Source: Thermoplasmata archaeon (GTDB lineage Archaea; Thermoplasmatota; DTKX01; JAHFTX01). From it: DNA of 47,968 nucleotides. Below the pieces are notes generated by a model that was given only the letters and a program-made list of their open reading frames with translations, was not told where the DNA came from and did no database searches. Location of the stretch: contig JAHFTX010000021.1 in the NCBI GenBank assembly GCA_023265395.1, positions 1 through 47,968 of the forward strand, given 5' to 3'. This document shows positions 8,199 through 16,566 of this stretch, piece by piece (the first letter of the stretch is position 1; the number at the start of each line of letters is the position of its first letter). The translations under genes and the position numbers were made by a program.

Positions 8199-9530
8199 AT
8201 GTGGCTCGATGAGGTCATCGCGACCTTGGGCAAGAAGGCATCTTCGCTCAAGGCCGACGGCAACGTCGACCTCGTCCGCCTGGGCCACTGCATGGCGCTG
8301 GCAGAGCTGGCCACCGTCCGCGATGACCCGGCCTACCTCGACAATGCCAAGGCCGTCCTCGAACCCATCAGCGACCCCCGTCGTCGCGCCGAAGGCCTAG
8401 CGACGCTGGTGCGCCAGCGCGCCCGCTACGCCGCGCGCCACCAGGACGCCGCGGACCTCGATCTGGCGATCACCCTGGCCAACACCATCTCCCATCCTTA
8501 CTTCCGGGCCATGGCGACCATCGAGCTGGCGATCGTCGCCGCCTCGGTGGGGGACCACCGGCAGGCCAAGCATTCGCTGGGCGTCGCCAACGAGTGGATC
8601 TACACCATCCGCGACGAGCAGCAGCGAGCCGTGGCACTGATGCGGATCAGCGAGGCCCTCGCCGAGGTGGGGGCCTCCACCTCCCGGCCCGAGCTGGTCG
8701 GCTACGCCAACGGCATCTCGCACCAGATCTCCAACCTCGAGAAGCGCGCCCGCGCCCTCGCCGCCGTCGGGAGCGCCTACGGGCAGCTGGGCATGCAGGC
8801 GGAGGTCACCACCGCCTTGCAGCGCGGCGTGGGGTGTCTGCCGCAGATCACCGACCCCTACGAGCAGGTGCTGGCCATGGGGGACGTCGCGACCCTCCAT
8901 GCCCGAGCGACGACGCGGCTTGACCCGCACAAGCTGCCCGAGGAGGCCGTCCTGCTGATCCGCCGCGCCGAGGCGCTCGTCGACGAGATCCCCGATCCCT
9001 TCGGCCGATCCAGCGCGCTCTATTCCCTGACGGGGCAGTTGCTCGAGTTGGGCGCCCTCAAGGAGGGACAGCGGCTTGCCGGTGCGGCACTCGACCATGC
9101 CCTCTCGGTGACCGATCCCTACCACCGTGGACAGGCCTTCGCCCAACTGGCGGGGCCGATGGCGCGGCTCGAGGAGCTCTACAAGGCCCATCTGCTCATC
9201 GAGGTCGCCGCGCAGATCGCCGACGAGATCAAAGACGAGTACTTCCGCGCCCAGCTGATCCATCAGCTGCTGGTGACCCTGCCGCAGTTGCTGCCGAGCG
9301 CCGAGACCGTCACGACCTACCTTGCACGCATGGAGCGGCTGGTCGATCACGCGCGCAAGAAGGGTGCCGACATCCACGAATCCCACTCGACCCTGCGCAA
9401 CGCCAAGGAGAGTCTCGCTCAAGGCGAGGTGGAGCGTGCGGGCGACCTGGCAGTGCGGGTCAACGGCCAGATCGAGCGCCTGATCGGGATCACCACCAAC
9501 ATCCCCAAGGTCGCCGACGGTGGGGATTAG
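8199..9530 (+). CDS. Helical-repeat (TPR/HEAT-like) solenoid protein
   Basis: 443 residues from ATG 8199; an in-frame GTG at 8187 would add four residues. I prefer 8199 because a GCAAAG/TTTAA box begins 38 bases upstream, the spacing seen before other leaderless starts here. Most of the protein is a chain of about eight helical units of 37-45 residues, each marked by an I-x-D-P-Y-x-R-A like turn (for example ISHPYFRAMA, ITDPYEQVLA, IPDPFGRSSA, VTDPYHRGQA, IKDEYFRAQL). No signal peptide or membrane segment is seen, so it is probably a cytoplasmic protein-binding platform. The partner is unknown. Confidence 0.8.
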   Translation: MWLDEVIATLGKKASSLKADGNVDLVRLGHCMALAELATVRDDPAYLDNAKAVLEPISDPRRRAEGLATLVRQRARYAARHQDAADLDLAITLANTISHPYFRAMATIELAIVAASVGDHRQAKHSLGVANEWIYTIRDEQQRAVALMRISEALAEVGASTSRPELVGYANGISHQISNLEKRARALAAVGSAYGQLGMQAEVTTALQRGVGCLPQITDPYEQVLAMGDVATLHARATTRLDPHKLPEEAVLLIRRAEALVDEIPDPFGRSSALYSLTGQLLELGALKEGQRLAGAALDHALSVTDPYHRGQAFAQLAGPMARLEELYKAHLLIEVAAQIADEIKDEYFRAQLIHQLLVTLPQLLPSAETVTTYLARMERLVDHARKKGADIHESHSTLRNAKESLAQGEVERAGDLAVRVNGQIERLIGITTNIPKVADGGD

Positions 9531-9550
9531 GCGCCCCGGCCCTGCCGGCC

Positions 9551-10780
9551 TCAGATATCGAGGTCCAACGGCTGCCCGTTGACGGGAAGGAACACCTCTG
9601 GGTCGGTGGGGAACTCCTCCGCCATCGCCTCGCGGTTGTCGCCGTGCATCAGCACCAGTCGCTGCGGTGCGCACCCTCTGATGAAGTCCTTGAGCTCCTT
9701 GTGACCAGCGTGGGCGCTGAAGTCGAAGAACTCGACCTCGGCGTCGACCTTGATGGTCTCCCCCTCGTCGACGACATACCCATCGGTCATCAGGGTTCGT
9801 CCGTTGGTGCCCGGGACCTGGTAGCCCGTCAGCAGCACGGCATTGCGCTTGTCGGCACCCATGGCGCGCAGGTAGGTCATCACCGGTCCGCCATGGAGCA
9901 TCCCCGAGGTGGTGATGATCACATCCCCGCGCTGTGCCATCGCCCGACCCTTGGCGCTCCAGACAGGATTGATGGCGGTCTCTGCGCGGGCCAGCTCATG
10001 GGCGTCGGCCAGGTAATGCGGGTCTTCGAGCATGGTCTTGGTCAACTTGGTGCCCATCCCATCGACCCAGATCTCGAGGCCCAGGTCGAAGAGGACCATC
10101 ATCATCTCCTGGGTACGGCCCATGGCAAACGCCGGGATGATCACCCGTCCGTGGCGGTCGACGACCTCCTCCACCTTGGCCCGCAGGTCGTGCTCCAGCT
10201 CGCGGCGCGGGGGGTGGTCTCGTCCGGCATAGGTGGTCTCGATCACCAGCGTGTCGCATTTGACCGGCTTGGCGCCATTGACCAGCCGCATGGGGATGGT
10301 GTTGAGGTCCCCGGTGAAGAGGGTGCGGTCCTCGCCATCGATCTGGTACATCGTCGCGCCGGGGATGTGGCCGGCGCTATGCAACGTGACCTCCAGGTCC
10401 TCGACGACGCGCTTGCGCTCGTAGTGGGTGTGCAAGAAGCCCGCCTCCATCAGGCGGACGTCCTCCTCGTCGAAGGGGATGGAGTAGCCTTCGAAGGTGG
10501 CGATCTTGAGGCTGTCGACGGCCATGAAGGCAGCGAGCTTGGCCGTCGGCGGGGTGCTGATGACCTTGTAGTCGTTGCCCGTCAGCCACGCGACGGTGCC
10601 GCTGTGGTCGAGGTGGGCGTGGGTCAGCAGCGCCTGGTCGAAGTCCGGCGGCGGCGGGGGATAGCGCGGCGGCTCTGCTGGATGGTACCCGTAGTCGAGC
10701 AACAGGCGTGTCCCATTGTTGGTCATGTGGCAGGCGAGCCCTCCGACCTCGTCGCCGCCTCCAAGGAAATTCAGTCGCAT
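9551..10780 (-). CDS. Beta-CASP metallo-beta-lactamase ribonuclease (archaeal CPSF-like)
   Basis: 409 residues from ATG 10780; the in-frame extension upstream looks non-coding. Metallo-beta-lactamase motifs are present: HAHLDH at 54-59, a mid-protein TGD, the beta-CASP region with a GRTQE-like motif, SGML-x-GGP, and the late SAHAGHKELKDFI and HGD motifs. This is the fold of RNA 3'-end processing nucleases (CPSF73, RNase J). Archaeal members cut and trim RNA with two zinc ions. The length without N-terminal KH domains fits the short aCPSF2-like group better than aCPSF1. It diverges from the SRPBCC gene across a 159-base promoter region. Its 3' end meets the solenoid gene tail to tail. Confidence 0.85.
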   Translation of the reverse strand: MRLNFLGGGDEVGGLACHMTNNGTRLLLDYGYHPAEPPRYPPPPPDFDQALLTHAHLDHSGTVAWLTGNDYKVISTPPTAKLAAFMAVDSLKIATFEGYSIPFDEEDVRLMEAGFLHTHYERKRVVEDLEVTLHSAGHIPGATMYQIDGEDRTLFTGDLNTIPMRLVNGAKPVKCDTLVIETTYAGRDHPPRRELEHDLRAKVEEVVDRHGRVIIPAFAMGRTQEMMMVLFDLGLEIWVDGMGTKLTKTMLEDPHYLADAHELARAETAINPVWSAKGRAMAQRGDVIITTSGMLHGGPVMTYLRAMGADKRNAVLLTGYQVPGTNGRTLMTDGYVVDEGETIKVDAEVEFFDFSAHAGHKELKDFIRGCAPQRLVLMHGDNREAMAEEFPTDPEVFLPVNGQPLDLDI

Positions 10781-10939
10781 GAGGCTGACCCGGTCGGTCG
10801 ATGCATTGATGAAGGTTTGCCTGCGGACGGGAGCTTTGGGCGCCCGGTCGCCATCGGTGACCCACGGAGCGGTGGAATCCGGGCCCAGAGGGTAAAGCGT
10901 GGCCCGCTCAATCCAGAGCGGACCACAGGAGCTGGACCC

Positions 10940-11431
10940 ATGGCCAAGACGAAGACGAAAGCGACCCCGGCGGCGACGAACACCCTGCGATTGACCCGGT
11001 TCCTCAGGGCACCCCCTTCGCGGGTCTACAAGGCCCTCATCGACCCCGACGCGATGGTCAAGTGGCTCCCACCCCACGGTTTCACGGGCAAGGTCCACTC
11101 GTTGGACCCACGGGTCGGCGGGAGCTGGAGGATGAGCTTCACCAACCTCGGCACGGGACTATCGCACAGCTTCGGGGGCTCCTACCTCGAACTCAAACCC
11201 TACGAGCGGATCGTCCACACGGATCGCTTCGACGACCCCGATCTGCCCGCAGAGATGCGCACGACGTTCCAGCTCCGCGAGGTCCTGTGCGGTACTGAGC
11301 TGAGCGTCGTCATGGAAGGCCTGACTGCGGCCATGCCCATCGAGTTCGCCTACCTGGGGTGGCAGGATTCCCTCGACCTTCTCAAATCTCTCGTCGAACC
11401 GGAGATCCGCAGCGGCGTCGCACCGGTGTGA
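10940..11431 (+). CDS. SRPBCC-domain protein (AHSA1-like)
   Basis: 163 residues. After a Lys/Thr/Ala-rich start of about 15 residues comes a START-like domain of the Aha1-homologue group: L-R-x-T-R-F-L-x-A-P-P-x-x-V-Y-x-A, then D-P-x-x-M-V-K-W-L-P-P and G-G-x-W-R-M, which are typical of AHSA1/polyketide-cyclase-like small-ligand pockets. The C-terminal GWQDSLDLL helix also fits. These proteins bind hydrophobic ligands or chaperones, and the ligand is unknown in most cases. Start ATG 10940 has an AGGAG ribosome site at 10927-10931 with 8-base spacing, unlike the leaderless neighbours. Confidence 0.82.
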   Translation: MAKTKTKATPAATNTLRLTRFLRAPPSRVYKALIDPDAMVKWLPPHGFTGKVHSLDPRVGGSWRMSFTNLGTGLSHSFGGSYLELKPYERIVHTDRFDDPDLPAEMRTTFQLREVLCGTELSVVMEGLTAAMPIEFAYLGWQDSLDLLKSLVEPEIRSGVAPV

Positions 11432-11515
11432 GCCACCAGGCGACTCGCCGCGCACCCCAAGCCCTGATCACCTCTCGTTCGGGTGGCGAGGTCTCCACGA
11501 CCGCCTCTCCACTCA

Positions 11516-11528
11516 CCAAAGGTTGAAG
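11516..11528 (+). promoter_or_regulatory. BRE/TATA box of the radical SAM gene
   Basis: CCAAAGGTTGAAG begins 37 bases before ATG 11553. Eleven bases of it recur before the 57-residue gene at 41698. Confidence 0.55.
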
Positions 11529-11552
11529 TAGCCGCGTCTGCAGGTGCCAGCG

Positions 11553-12755
11553 ATGACCCTGCTGCAGGTCAGTCCCCAGATCGTGCGCCTCGATAACGCC
11601 GATGGGGGGGCCAACCTCTTCAAGGGGACGCTCCCCAGCGGCTGTGCCCAATGCCGTGAGGGCGCCAAGATGGTCGTCTTCATCACCGGCGAGTGCTCGC
11701 GCAAGTGCTACTACTGCCCTCTGAGCGAAGAGCGCTGGCAGCACGACGTAGTACTGGCCAACGAGACCAAGATCGGCCTTGGGGAGCCTGACCTCGATGC
11801 GATCTACGCCGAGGCCGAGGCGATGCGCGCGCTGGGGACCGGGATCACCGGTGGCGACCCGATGGAGAAGCCGCAGCGCTGCCTCACCCTCATCCGTGGC
11901 CTCAAGGAGCGTTTCGGTCCGAGCCACCATGTCCATCTGTATACCACTGGACGATTCGACCCCGCCTACCTGCAACAGCTCGCCGACGCCGGGCTCGACG
12001 AGCTGCGCTACCACCCCCCCTTCCCGATCTGGGACCAGATGGAGGGTACGGGGCTTGCCGCCCACATCGCCGCCGCCGTGGAGGTCGGCCGACATGCGCC
12101 GATGAGGATCGGTCTGGAGATCCCCGCCATCCCCAAGGCCGAGGAGCGGACGCTCGCCCTACTGCGGTGGGCCACCGATACGGGCCTGACCTACTGCAAC
12201 CTCAACGAGCTGGAGTTCTCCCACACCAACTACGACCGCATGACCCGCATGGGGCAGCACTTGGCCGGAGATTCGTCCAACCATGCCCTAGGATCGCGTT
12301 CGTGTGCGGAGACGATCCTCTCGCGATACGTCGGTCCGATGACAGTCCACTTCTGCACCTCCGCGTACAAGGACGGGGTACAGTTGCGGCAGCGCTTCCT
12401 GCGGCGCGCCGAGACGATCCAGCGTCCCCATGAGGAGGTCACCGAGGACGGGACCATCCTGCTGGGGGTCATCGAGGGGGTCGAACCGACCCTCGAAGCG
12501 CTGACGGCAGCCCGCAACGTCCTGCTCGAGCAGCATGATGTCCCCGAGGAGCTCGTGGTCATCGACCTCGCGCGGATGCGCCTCGAAGTCGCCTGGTGGG
12601 TCATCGAGGAGCTGGCGGACTCACTGCCCTGGCCCTGCTACCTCAGCGAGGAGCACCCCACCTCCCAGCGTTTCGAGGTCGAGCGCGAACCACTGGGCAA
12701 GCGCGCCCTGGCAGCGGCGATGGCTGCCGTGCCTCAGTGGCTGCGCGAGCAGTAG
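11553..12755 (+). CDS. Radical SAM protein (COG2108-like, PFL-activase related)
   Basis: 400 residues from ATG 11553; an in-frame GTG at 11544 is possible, but the promoter spacing (37 bases from CCAAAGG) favours 11553. The radical SAM cluster motif is C48-x3-C52-x2-C55, preceded by GAKMVVFITGE, which matches the archaeal family related to pyruvate formate-lyase activating enzyme. A second pair, C31-x2-C34, may bind another metal or cluster. ITGGDP lies in the region that contacts SAM. The substrate of this family is, to my knowledge, not established. The gene is monocistronic and ends 3 bases from the convergent PEP synthase gene. Confidence 0.8.
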   Translation: MTLLQVSPQIVRLDNADGGANLFKGTLPSGCAQCREGAKMVVFITGECSRKCYYCPLSEERWQHDVVLANETKIGLGEPDLDAIYAEAEAMRALGTGITGGDPMEKPQRCLTLIRGLKERFGPSHHVHLYTTGRFDPAYLQQLADAGLDELRYHPPFPIWDQMEGTGLAAHIAAAVEVGRHAPMRIGLEIPAIPKAEERTLALLRWATDTGLTYCNLNELEFSHTNYDRMTRMGQHLAGDSSNHALGSRSCAETILSRYVGPMTVHFCTSAYKDGVQLRQRFLRRAETIQRPHEEVTEDGTILLGVIEGVEPTLEALTAARNVLLEQHDVPEELVVIDLARMRLEVAWWVIEELADSLPWPCYLSEEHPTSQRFEVEREPLGKRALAAAMAAVPQWLREQ

Positions 12756-12758
12756 GCC

Positions 12759-15212
12759 CTAGCGGCCCTTGCCGGCGTTGGCCAGCTCCTGCTCTTGGCG
12801 CGCGACTTCTATGCGGGTGCGCAACACCGTGTCGGCATTGAGCGACATGCTGTCGATGCCCTGCTCGACCAAGAACGCGGCGAAGTCGGGGAAGTCCGAG
12901 GGTGCTTGGCCACAGATCCCCACCTTGCGGCCGCGGCTTCGGGCCATCGTGACGAGCTGCTTCACCAGGCGCTTGACGCCTTCGTTGCGCTCGTCATAGA
13001 GGTGCGCCACCAGATGGCTGTCGCGGTCGAGTCCCAGCGTCAGCTGGGTGAGGTCGTTGCTCCCGATGCTGAAGCCGTCGAAGATGTCCGAGAAGGCGTC
13101 GGCGAGGATGACGTTGGAGGGTATCTCTGCCATGACGTAGACCTCCAGTCCCGATTCGTGCTGGCGCAGCCCGAACTCGGCCATGGTGGCGATGACCCGC
13201 TTGCCCTCCTCGGGGGTGCGGCAGAAGGGGACCATCACCTTGAGGTTGGTCAGCCCCATGGTGGTGCGCACCTTGATCAGCGCCTTGCACTCGAGCTCGA
13301 AGGCACGCCGGTACTTGGGGTCGTAGTAGCGGCTGGCCCCACGCCAGCCGATCATCGGGTTGCTCTCCCGCGGCTCATAGATGGAGCCTCCGATCAGGTT
13401 GGCGTACTCGTTGGACTTGAAGTCCGAGAGGCGCACGATGACATCCTTGGGGTAGAAGGCGGCGCAGATTCGGCCGACGCCACGGGCAAGGGTGTCGACG
13501 AAGAACTGCGCCTTGTCCTCGTAGCCGTGGGTGATCCGGTCGATGTCCTCGACGATCCCGGCGACCTTCTGTTCGCGGCGCCCGCGGGCCTTGAGCTGCT
13601 CGTAGTCGAGCAACGCCAGCGGGTGGATCCCGATGGCGTCGTTGATGATGAACTCCTGCCGTGCCAGGCCGACGCCGTCGCAGGGGATCATCGCGCTCTT
13701 GAACGCCTGCTCGGGGATCCCGACGTTCATCATGATCTTCGTGTGCGTCGGTGGGAGGTGCGAGAGGTCCGTCTCGACCACCTTGTAGCGAAGCAGGCCG
13801 TCATAGACCGTCCCAGTCTCCCCCTCGGAGGCGACGACGGTCACCGGCTGTCCGCTGACCACCACGCGGGTGGCGTTGCCGGTGCCGATGACGCAGGGGA
13901 TGCCCAGCTCCCGCGAGATGATGGCAGCATGGCAGGTGCGGCCGCCCTGCTCGGTGACGATCGCCCCTGCGATCTTCATGACCGGCTCCCAGTCGGGATC
14001 GGTCATGGTGGTCACCAGCACCTGCCCCTTGGAGAACTGGCCGATGTCCTCGACCGAGCGGATGACGTTTGCCTCGCCTTGTCCGATGCGTGCGCCCACG
14101 GCCTGGCCCGTGGCGAGCACCAAGCCAGAATCGCTGAGGACGTAGTCGCGCAGGACGTTGCGCTGCGTGCCGCTGTGGACCGTCTCGGGCCGAGCCTGGA
14201 CGACGTAGAGATGACCTGTGCCCACCGTGGTCCCATCACCGTCCTTGGCCCACTCGATGTCCATCGGCCGGTGGGTCTTGGCCAGTTTCGAGTAGTGCGC
14301 CTCGATCGCCATCCCCCAGCGCGCCAGCTGGAGGATCTCGGCATCCGTCAGCGCGAAGCGCTCCTGCTGGTGCAGGGGGACCTCCTCGGAGATCACCCCA
14401 CCTTCAGGTGCGAAGACAATCCGCTGGGCCTTGATGCCCCTCTTCTTGCCGACGATCGGCGCGGTCTCGGGCCGTAATGTCCCCTTGAAGACGAAGTATT
14501 CGTCGGGGTTGACCCGTCCCTGCACGAGCAGCTCGCCCAGCCCCCACGCGGCATTGATCAACACCACGTCAGGGAACCCACTCTCAGTGTCGAGGGTAAA
14601 GAGCACACCCGAACAGGCGGCGTCGGCGCGCACCATCTTCTGGATGGCGATGGCCAAGCCCACCGCGAAATGGTCGTAGCCCTTGCCGTGGCGGTAGCTG
14701 ATGGCGCGGTCGGTAAAGAGCGAGGCGAAGCACCGTCGGCAGGCGTCGAGCACCGCTGGGAGCCCGACGACGTTGAGATAGGTGTCCTGCTGCCCGGCGA
14801 AGGACGCGTCGGGTAGGTCCTCTGCGGTCGCCGAGGAGCGCACCGCGACGGCGATGGGCGTGCCCCCACCCTCCTGGGTGCAGAGCTGGGCATAGGCAGC
14901 GGCGATCTCCCCCTCGAGGTCCTTGGGCAGCGGCGCCTGCTGCAAGAGCGTGCGCGCCTCACGGCCGCCCTTCTGCAAGCTCGCCAAGTCCGTCGGGTCG
15001 GTCGCTGCGAGGATGACGCGCAGCTTCTCCTCGATCCCTGCAGCATCCAGCAGGTGACGATATCCCGCCACGGTGACCGCAAAGCCGTCGGGGACGCGCA
15101 CCCCCGCCTGCTGCAGGCTGGCGATGAGTTCTCCCAGCGAGGCGCACTTTCCCCCGACCAAGGGAAGGTCATCCAGCCGCAGGTTCCCCAGTGGGCGGAT
15201 GTACGCTGGCGT
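12759..15212 (-). CDS. ppsA: Phosphoenolpyruvate synthase (pyruvate, water dikinase)
   Basis: Makes PEP, AMP and phosphate from pyruvate, ATP and water: the gluconeogenic entry from pyruvate. An N-terminal ATP-grasp domain (RSSATAEDLPDASFAGQQ) is followed by the swivelling phosphohistidine domain (GGRTCHAAIISRELG, catalytic His) and the PEP/pyruvate barrel (FSIGSNDLTQLTLGLDRDS, then GICGQAPSD with the catalytic Cys). The first ordinary start is TTG 15161, giving 800 residues beginning MVGGKCASLGEL. Homologues have about 15-20 residues before this GGK motif, and the frame stays open upstream with a plausible family N-terminus (YIRPLGNL..DDLPLVGGK). No ATG, GTG or TTG precedes it, but ACG 15212 sits 7 bases after GGAGG, and I give that start tentatively (817 residues). 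Confidence 0.85.
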   Translation of the reverse strand, partial: TPAYIRPLGNLRLDDLPLVGGKCASLGELIASLQQAGVRVPDGFAVTVAGYRHLLDAAGIEEKLRVILAATDPTDLASLQKGGREARTLLQQAPLPKDLEGEIAAAYAQLCTQEGGGTPIAVAVRSSATAEDLPDASFAGQQDTYLNVVGLPAVLDACRRCFASLFTDRAISYRHGKGYDHFAVGLAIAIQKMVRADAACSGVLFTLDTESGFPDVVLINAAWGLGELLVQGRVNPDEYFVFKGTLRPETAPIVGKKRGIKAQRIVFAPEGGVISEEVPLHQQERFALTDAEILQLARWGMAIEAHYSKLAKTHRPMDIEWAKDGDGTTVGTGHLYVVQARPETVHSGTQRNVLRDYVLSDSGLVLATGQAVGARIGQGEANVIRSVEDIGQFSKGQVLVTTMTDPDWEPVMKIAGAIVTEQGGRTCHAAIISRELGIPCVIGTGNATRVVVSGQPVTVVASEGETGTVYDGLLRYKVVETDLSHLPPTHTKIMMNVGIPEQAFKSAMIPCDGVGLARQEFIINDAIGIHPLALLDYEQLKARGRREQKVAGIVEDIDRITHGYEDKAQFFVDTLARGVGRICAAFYPKDVIVRLSDFKSNEYANLIGGSIYEPRESNPMIGWRGASRYYDPKYRRAFELECKALIKVRTTMGLTNLKVMVPFCRTPEEGKRVIATMAEFGLRQHESGLEVYVMAEIPSNVILADAFSDIFDGFSIGSNDLTQLTLGLDRDSHLVAHLYDERNEGVKRLVKQLVTMARSRGRKVGICGQAPSDFPDFAAFLVEQGIDSMSLNADTVLRTRIEVARQEQELANAGKGR

Positions 15213-15219
15213 GCAGGAG

Positions 15220-15224
15220 CCTCC
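15220..15224 (-). promoter_or_regulatory. Ribosome binding site of ppsA
   Basis: Minus strand GGAGG, 7 bases before ACG 15212. It is the only good ribosome site near the conserved N-terminus and points to a non-AUG start. Confidence 0.4.
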
Positions 15225-15246
15225 GTTCCCCCCAGGGTCGAGCTCC

Positions 15247-15253
15247 CATAAAG
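15247..15253 (-). promoter_or_regulatory. TATA box of ppsA
   Basis: Minus strand CTTTATG within CTCCTTTATGGG. The predicted transcript start is about 15224. Confidence 0.55.
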
Positions 15254-15265
15254 GAGCTCGCGCCG

Positions 15266-16093
15266 CTAGGAGGCATGTCGTCGACGACGCTCTGGACGCC
15301 CACGTCGGGGTGGCCCATCACGCCGGTTCCGCGGCGGCCGGGATTGCCCTTCCTCGGACGCGGGCGGTGCCCGATCGACGCGTCCGGGTCGTGCCGGGCC
15401 ATCACGCGGGGTCGCATTCCGCCGCGGTCGGCGCGCGGCATCGGTCTCGGAGCGCCGGCGGTAGGGCGGGGCTCTGCCCCGCGCACTGGGGGGACGGGGA
15501 ACGTGGGCATAGAGTCGGGCGACCTGCACCGCCGGTACCGAGCCCGCCTCGACGGTCTGCAACCCCTTGGTGCGGATGGCATGGACCTCCACCGGGCCCA
15601 TCGCCAGAGCCAGCTGCTGACCGATGAAGAACATCTCCTCAGGGGCCACCCGCAACTGCTCGGTGCGGGTGGTCTGGACCTGACCGACCGACACGGGGAT
15701 GGCGACGGTGCCGAAGTCCTTGGCCCAGATCGCGAGCACCTCGCCCGCCGGAGCGTGGGGCGGGCGACCTTGGCGCGTCTCGAGGGCCGTGAGCACCATC
15801 CGCCCCAGCGCCGGGTGGTCGAACTCCTCGCCGACGACGAGCAACTGGGTCGCCGGAATCGAGGCCTCGTGCCGCTGGCTGGTCTTGCCGGTCGAACGGA
15901 TCAGTGGGATCTTGCGCGGGAGGACTTGCTCGATCTCCTCGCGCCGCACGTGCTCGCACCGCTGGCACCGTACCGTCGCCGAGAGGATGTTGGAGGAGCC
16001 GGTGCGCCGCCACTGCCCCTTGATGATGTCATGCAGCTGCCGTCCGCAGTGGGGGCATTCCAACGGCAATGCCTTGGGGAGCGCACGCGCCAT
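15266..16093 (-). CDS. HVO_0476-family zinc finger protein with basic tail
   Basis: 275 residues. An N-terminal zinc ribbon is formed by C13-x2-C16 and C43-x2-C46, followed by an all-beta domain of about 130 residues in which P-L-I-R-S-T-G and an A-I-x-x-K-D-F-G-T-V-A-I-P-V-S segment match the archaeal HVO_0476/COG1326 family. After about residue 205 the protein becomes an Arg/Pro-rich tail (about 70 residues), likely disordered and able to bind nucleic acid. The family is archaeal; its molecular role is not established. The start ATG 16093 lies 37 bases from a GCAAAGG box, so transcription is probably leaderless. Confidence 0.82.
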   Translation of the reverse strand: MARALPKALPLECPHCGRQLHDIIKGQWRRTGSSNILSATVRCQRCEHVRREEIEQVLPRKIPLIRSTGKTSQRHEASIPATQLLVVGEEFDHPALGRMVLTALETRQGRPPHAPAGEVLAIWAKDFGTVAIPVSVGQVQTTRTEQLRVAPEEMFFIGQQLALAMGPVEVHAIRTKGLQTVEAGSVPAVQVARLYAHVPRPPSARGRAPPYRRRSETDAARRPRRNATPRDGPARPGRVDRAPPASEEGQSRPPRNRRDGPPRRGRPERRRRHAS

Positions 16094-16353
16094 CGGTGGT
16101 CAGGATGGATGGGTGCACTTGAGCCTTTGCGCGCAGCGCATCCGCTCGCCGATGGAGGAAGGTCCGCACAAAGAGGGGAAGGTCGGTCCCATCAGGCGAC
16201 AGGCCGTATCCGCATGCTGCAGAGCCGTGTCAGGTCCCCCCGACCCGACCTCCCCGATCCCTCCACGGTCGTGGAGGCTTCGGTCACGTGGGGCCTGCCC
16301 AAGGACCGGGGAGGATCCCGGTGCTTGGCAGGCCCTTGACCACCGAAGAAGGT
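16094..16353. other. 260-base intergenic region without a gene
   Basis: It holds the HVO_0476-type promoter at 16118-16130. The rest (GC-rich, with a G/C-run and a CCACGGTCGTGG inverted repeat near 16262-16273) could be the 3' end of the H1-like message. No supportable open frame is present. Confidence 0.6.
16118..16130 (-). promoter_or_regulatory. BRE/TATA box of the HVO_0476-type gene
   Basis: Minus strand GCAAAGGCTCAAG begins 37 bases before ATG 16093, the same distance as for elp3 and the radical SAM gene. Confidence 0.55.
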
Positions 16354-16566
16354 CTACTTCTTGCGCTTGGAGCTCTTCTTCTTCGCCTTCCGCTTGGAAG
16401 ACTTGCGCTTGCCCGCCTTCTTCTTGGCCTTCCGCTTGGAGGCCTTGCGCTTGGCGAGGCGCTTCTTGCCCGTCCGGCGCTTGGTCGTCTTCTTCTTCTT
16501 CCCCTTGCTCTTCCGCTTGGGGGCCTTCTTCTTGGATGTCCTCTTAGAGGTCTTGCGCTTGGCCAT
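16354..16566 (-). CDS. Lysine-rich histone H1-like mini-protein
   Basis: 70 residues made almost only of Lys, Arg, Ser, Thr, Ala and Gly, with Lys+Arg well over half. There is no hydrophobic core, so it should be disordered. The unit SKRKAKKK occurs twice in the C-terminal half, and related K-R-K-x-S/A units fill the rest. The composition matches the C-terminal tail of linker histone H1 and chlamydial/bacterial Hc1-like proteins, which neutralise and condense DNA; it could equally coat RNA. The leader is unusually long (about 98 bases from the TATA-like box at 16686-16693), unlike most genes here, which hints at post-transcriptional control. Being so basic, it is unlikely to be an enzyme. Confidence 0.85.
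   Translation of the reverse strand: MAKRKTSKRTSKKKAPKRKSKGKKKKTTKRRTGKKRLAKRKASKRKAKKKAGKRKSSKRKAKKKSSKRKK

Noticed and set aside
12795-14477. Plus-strand open frame of 560 codons
   Set aside because: Antisense to PEP synthase, whose catalytic motifs are certain.
16354-16566. Lysine-rich gene as a simple repeat artefact
   Set aside because: It has a proper start and stop, GC-rich codon choice and a promoter. The repeats are at protein level and not exact DNA repeats.
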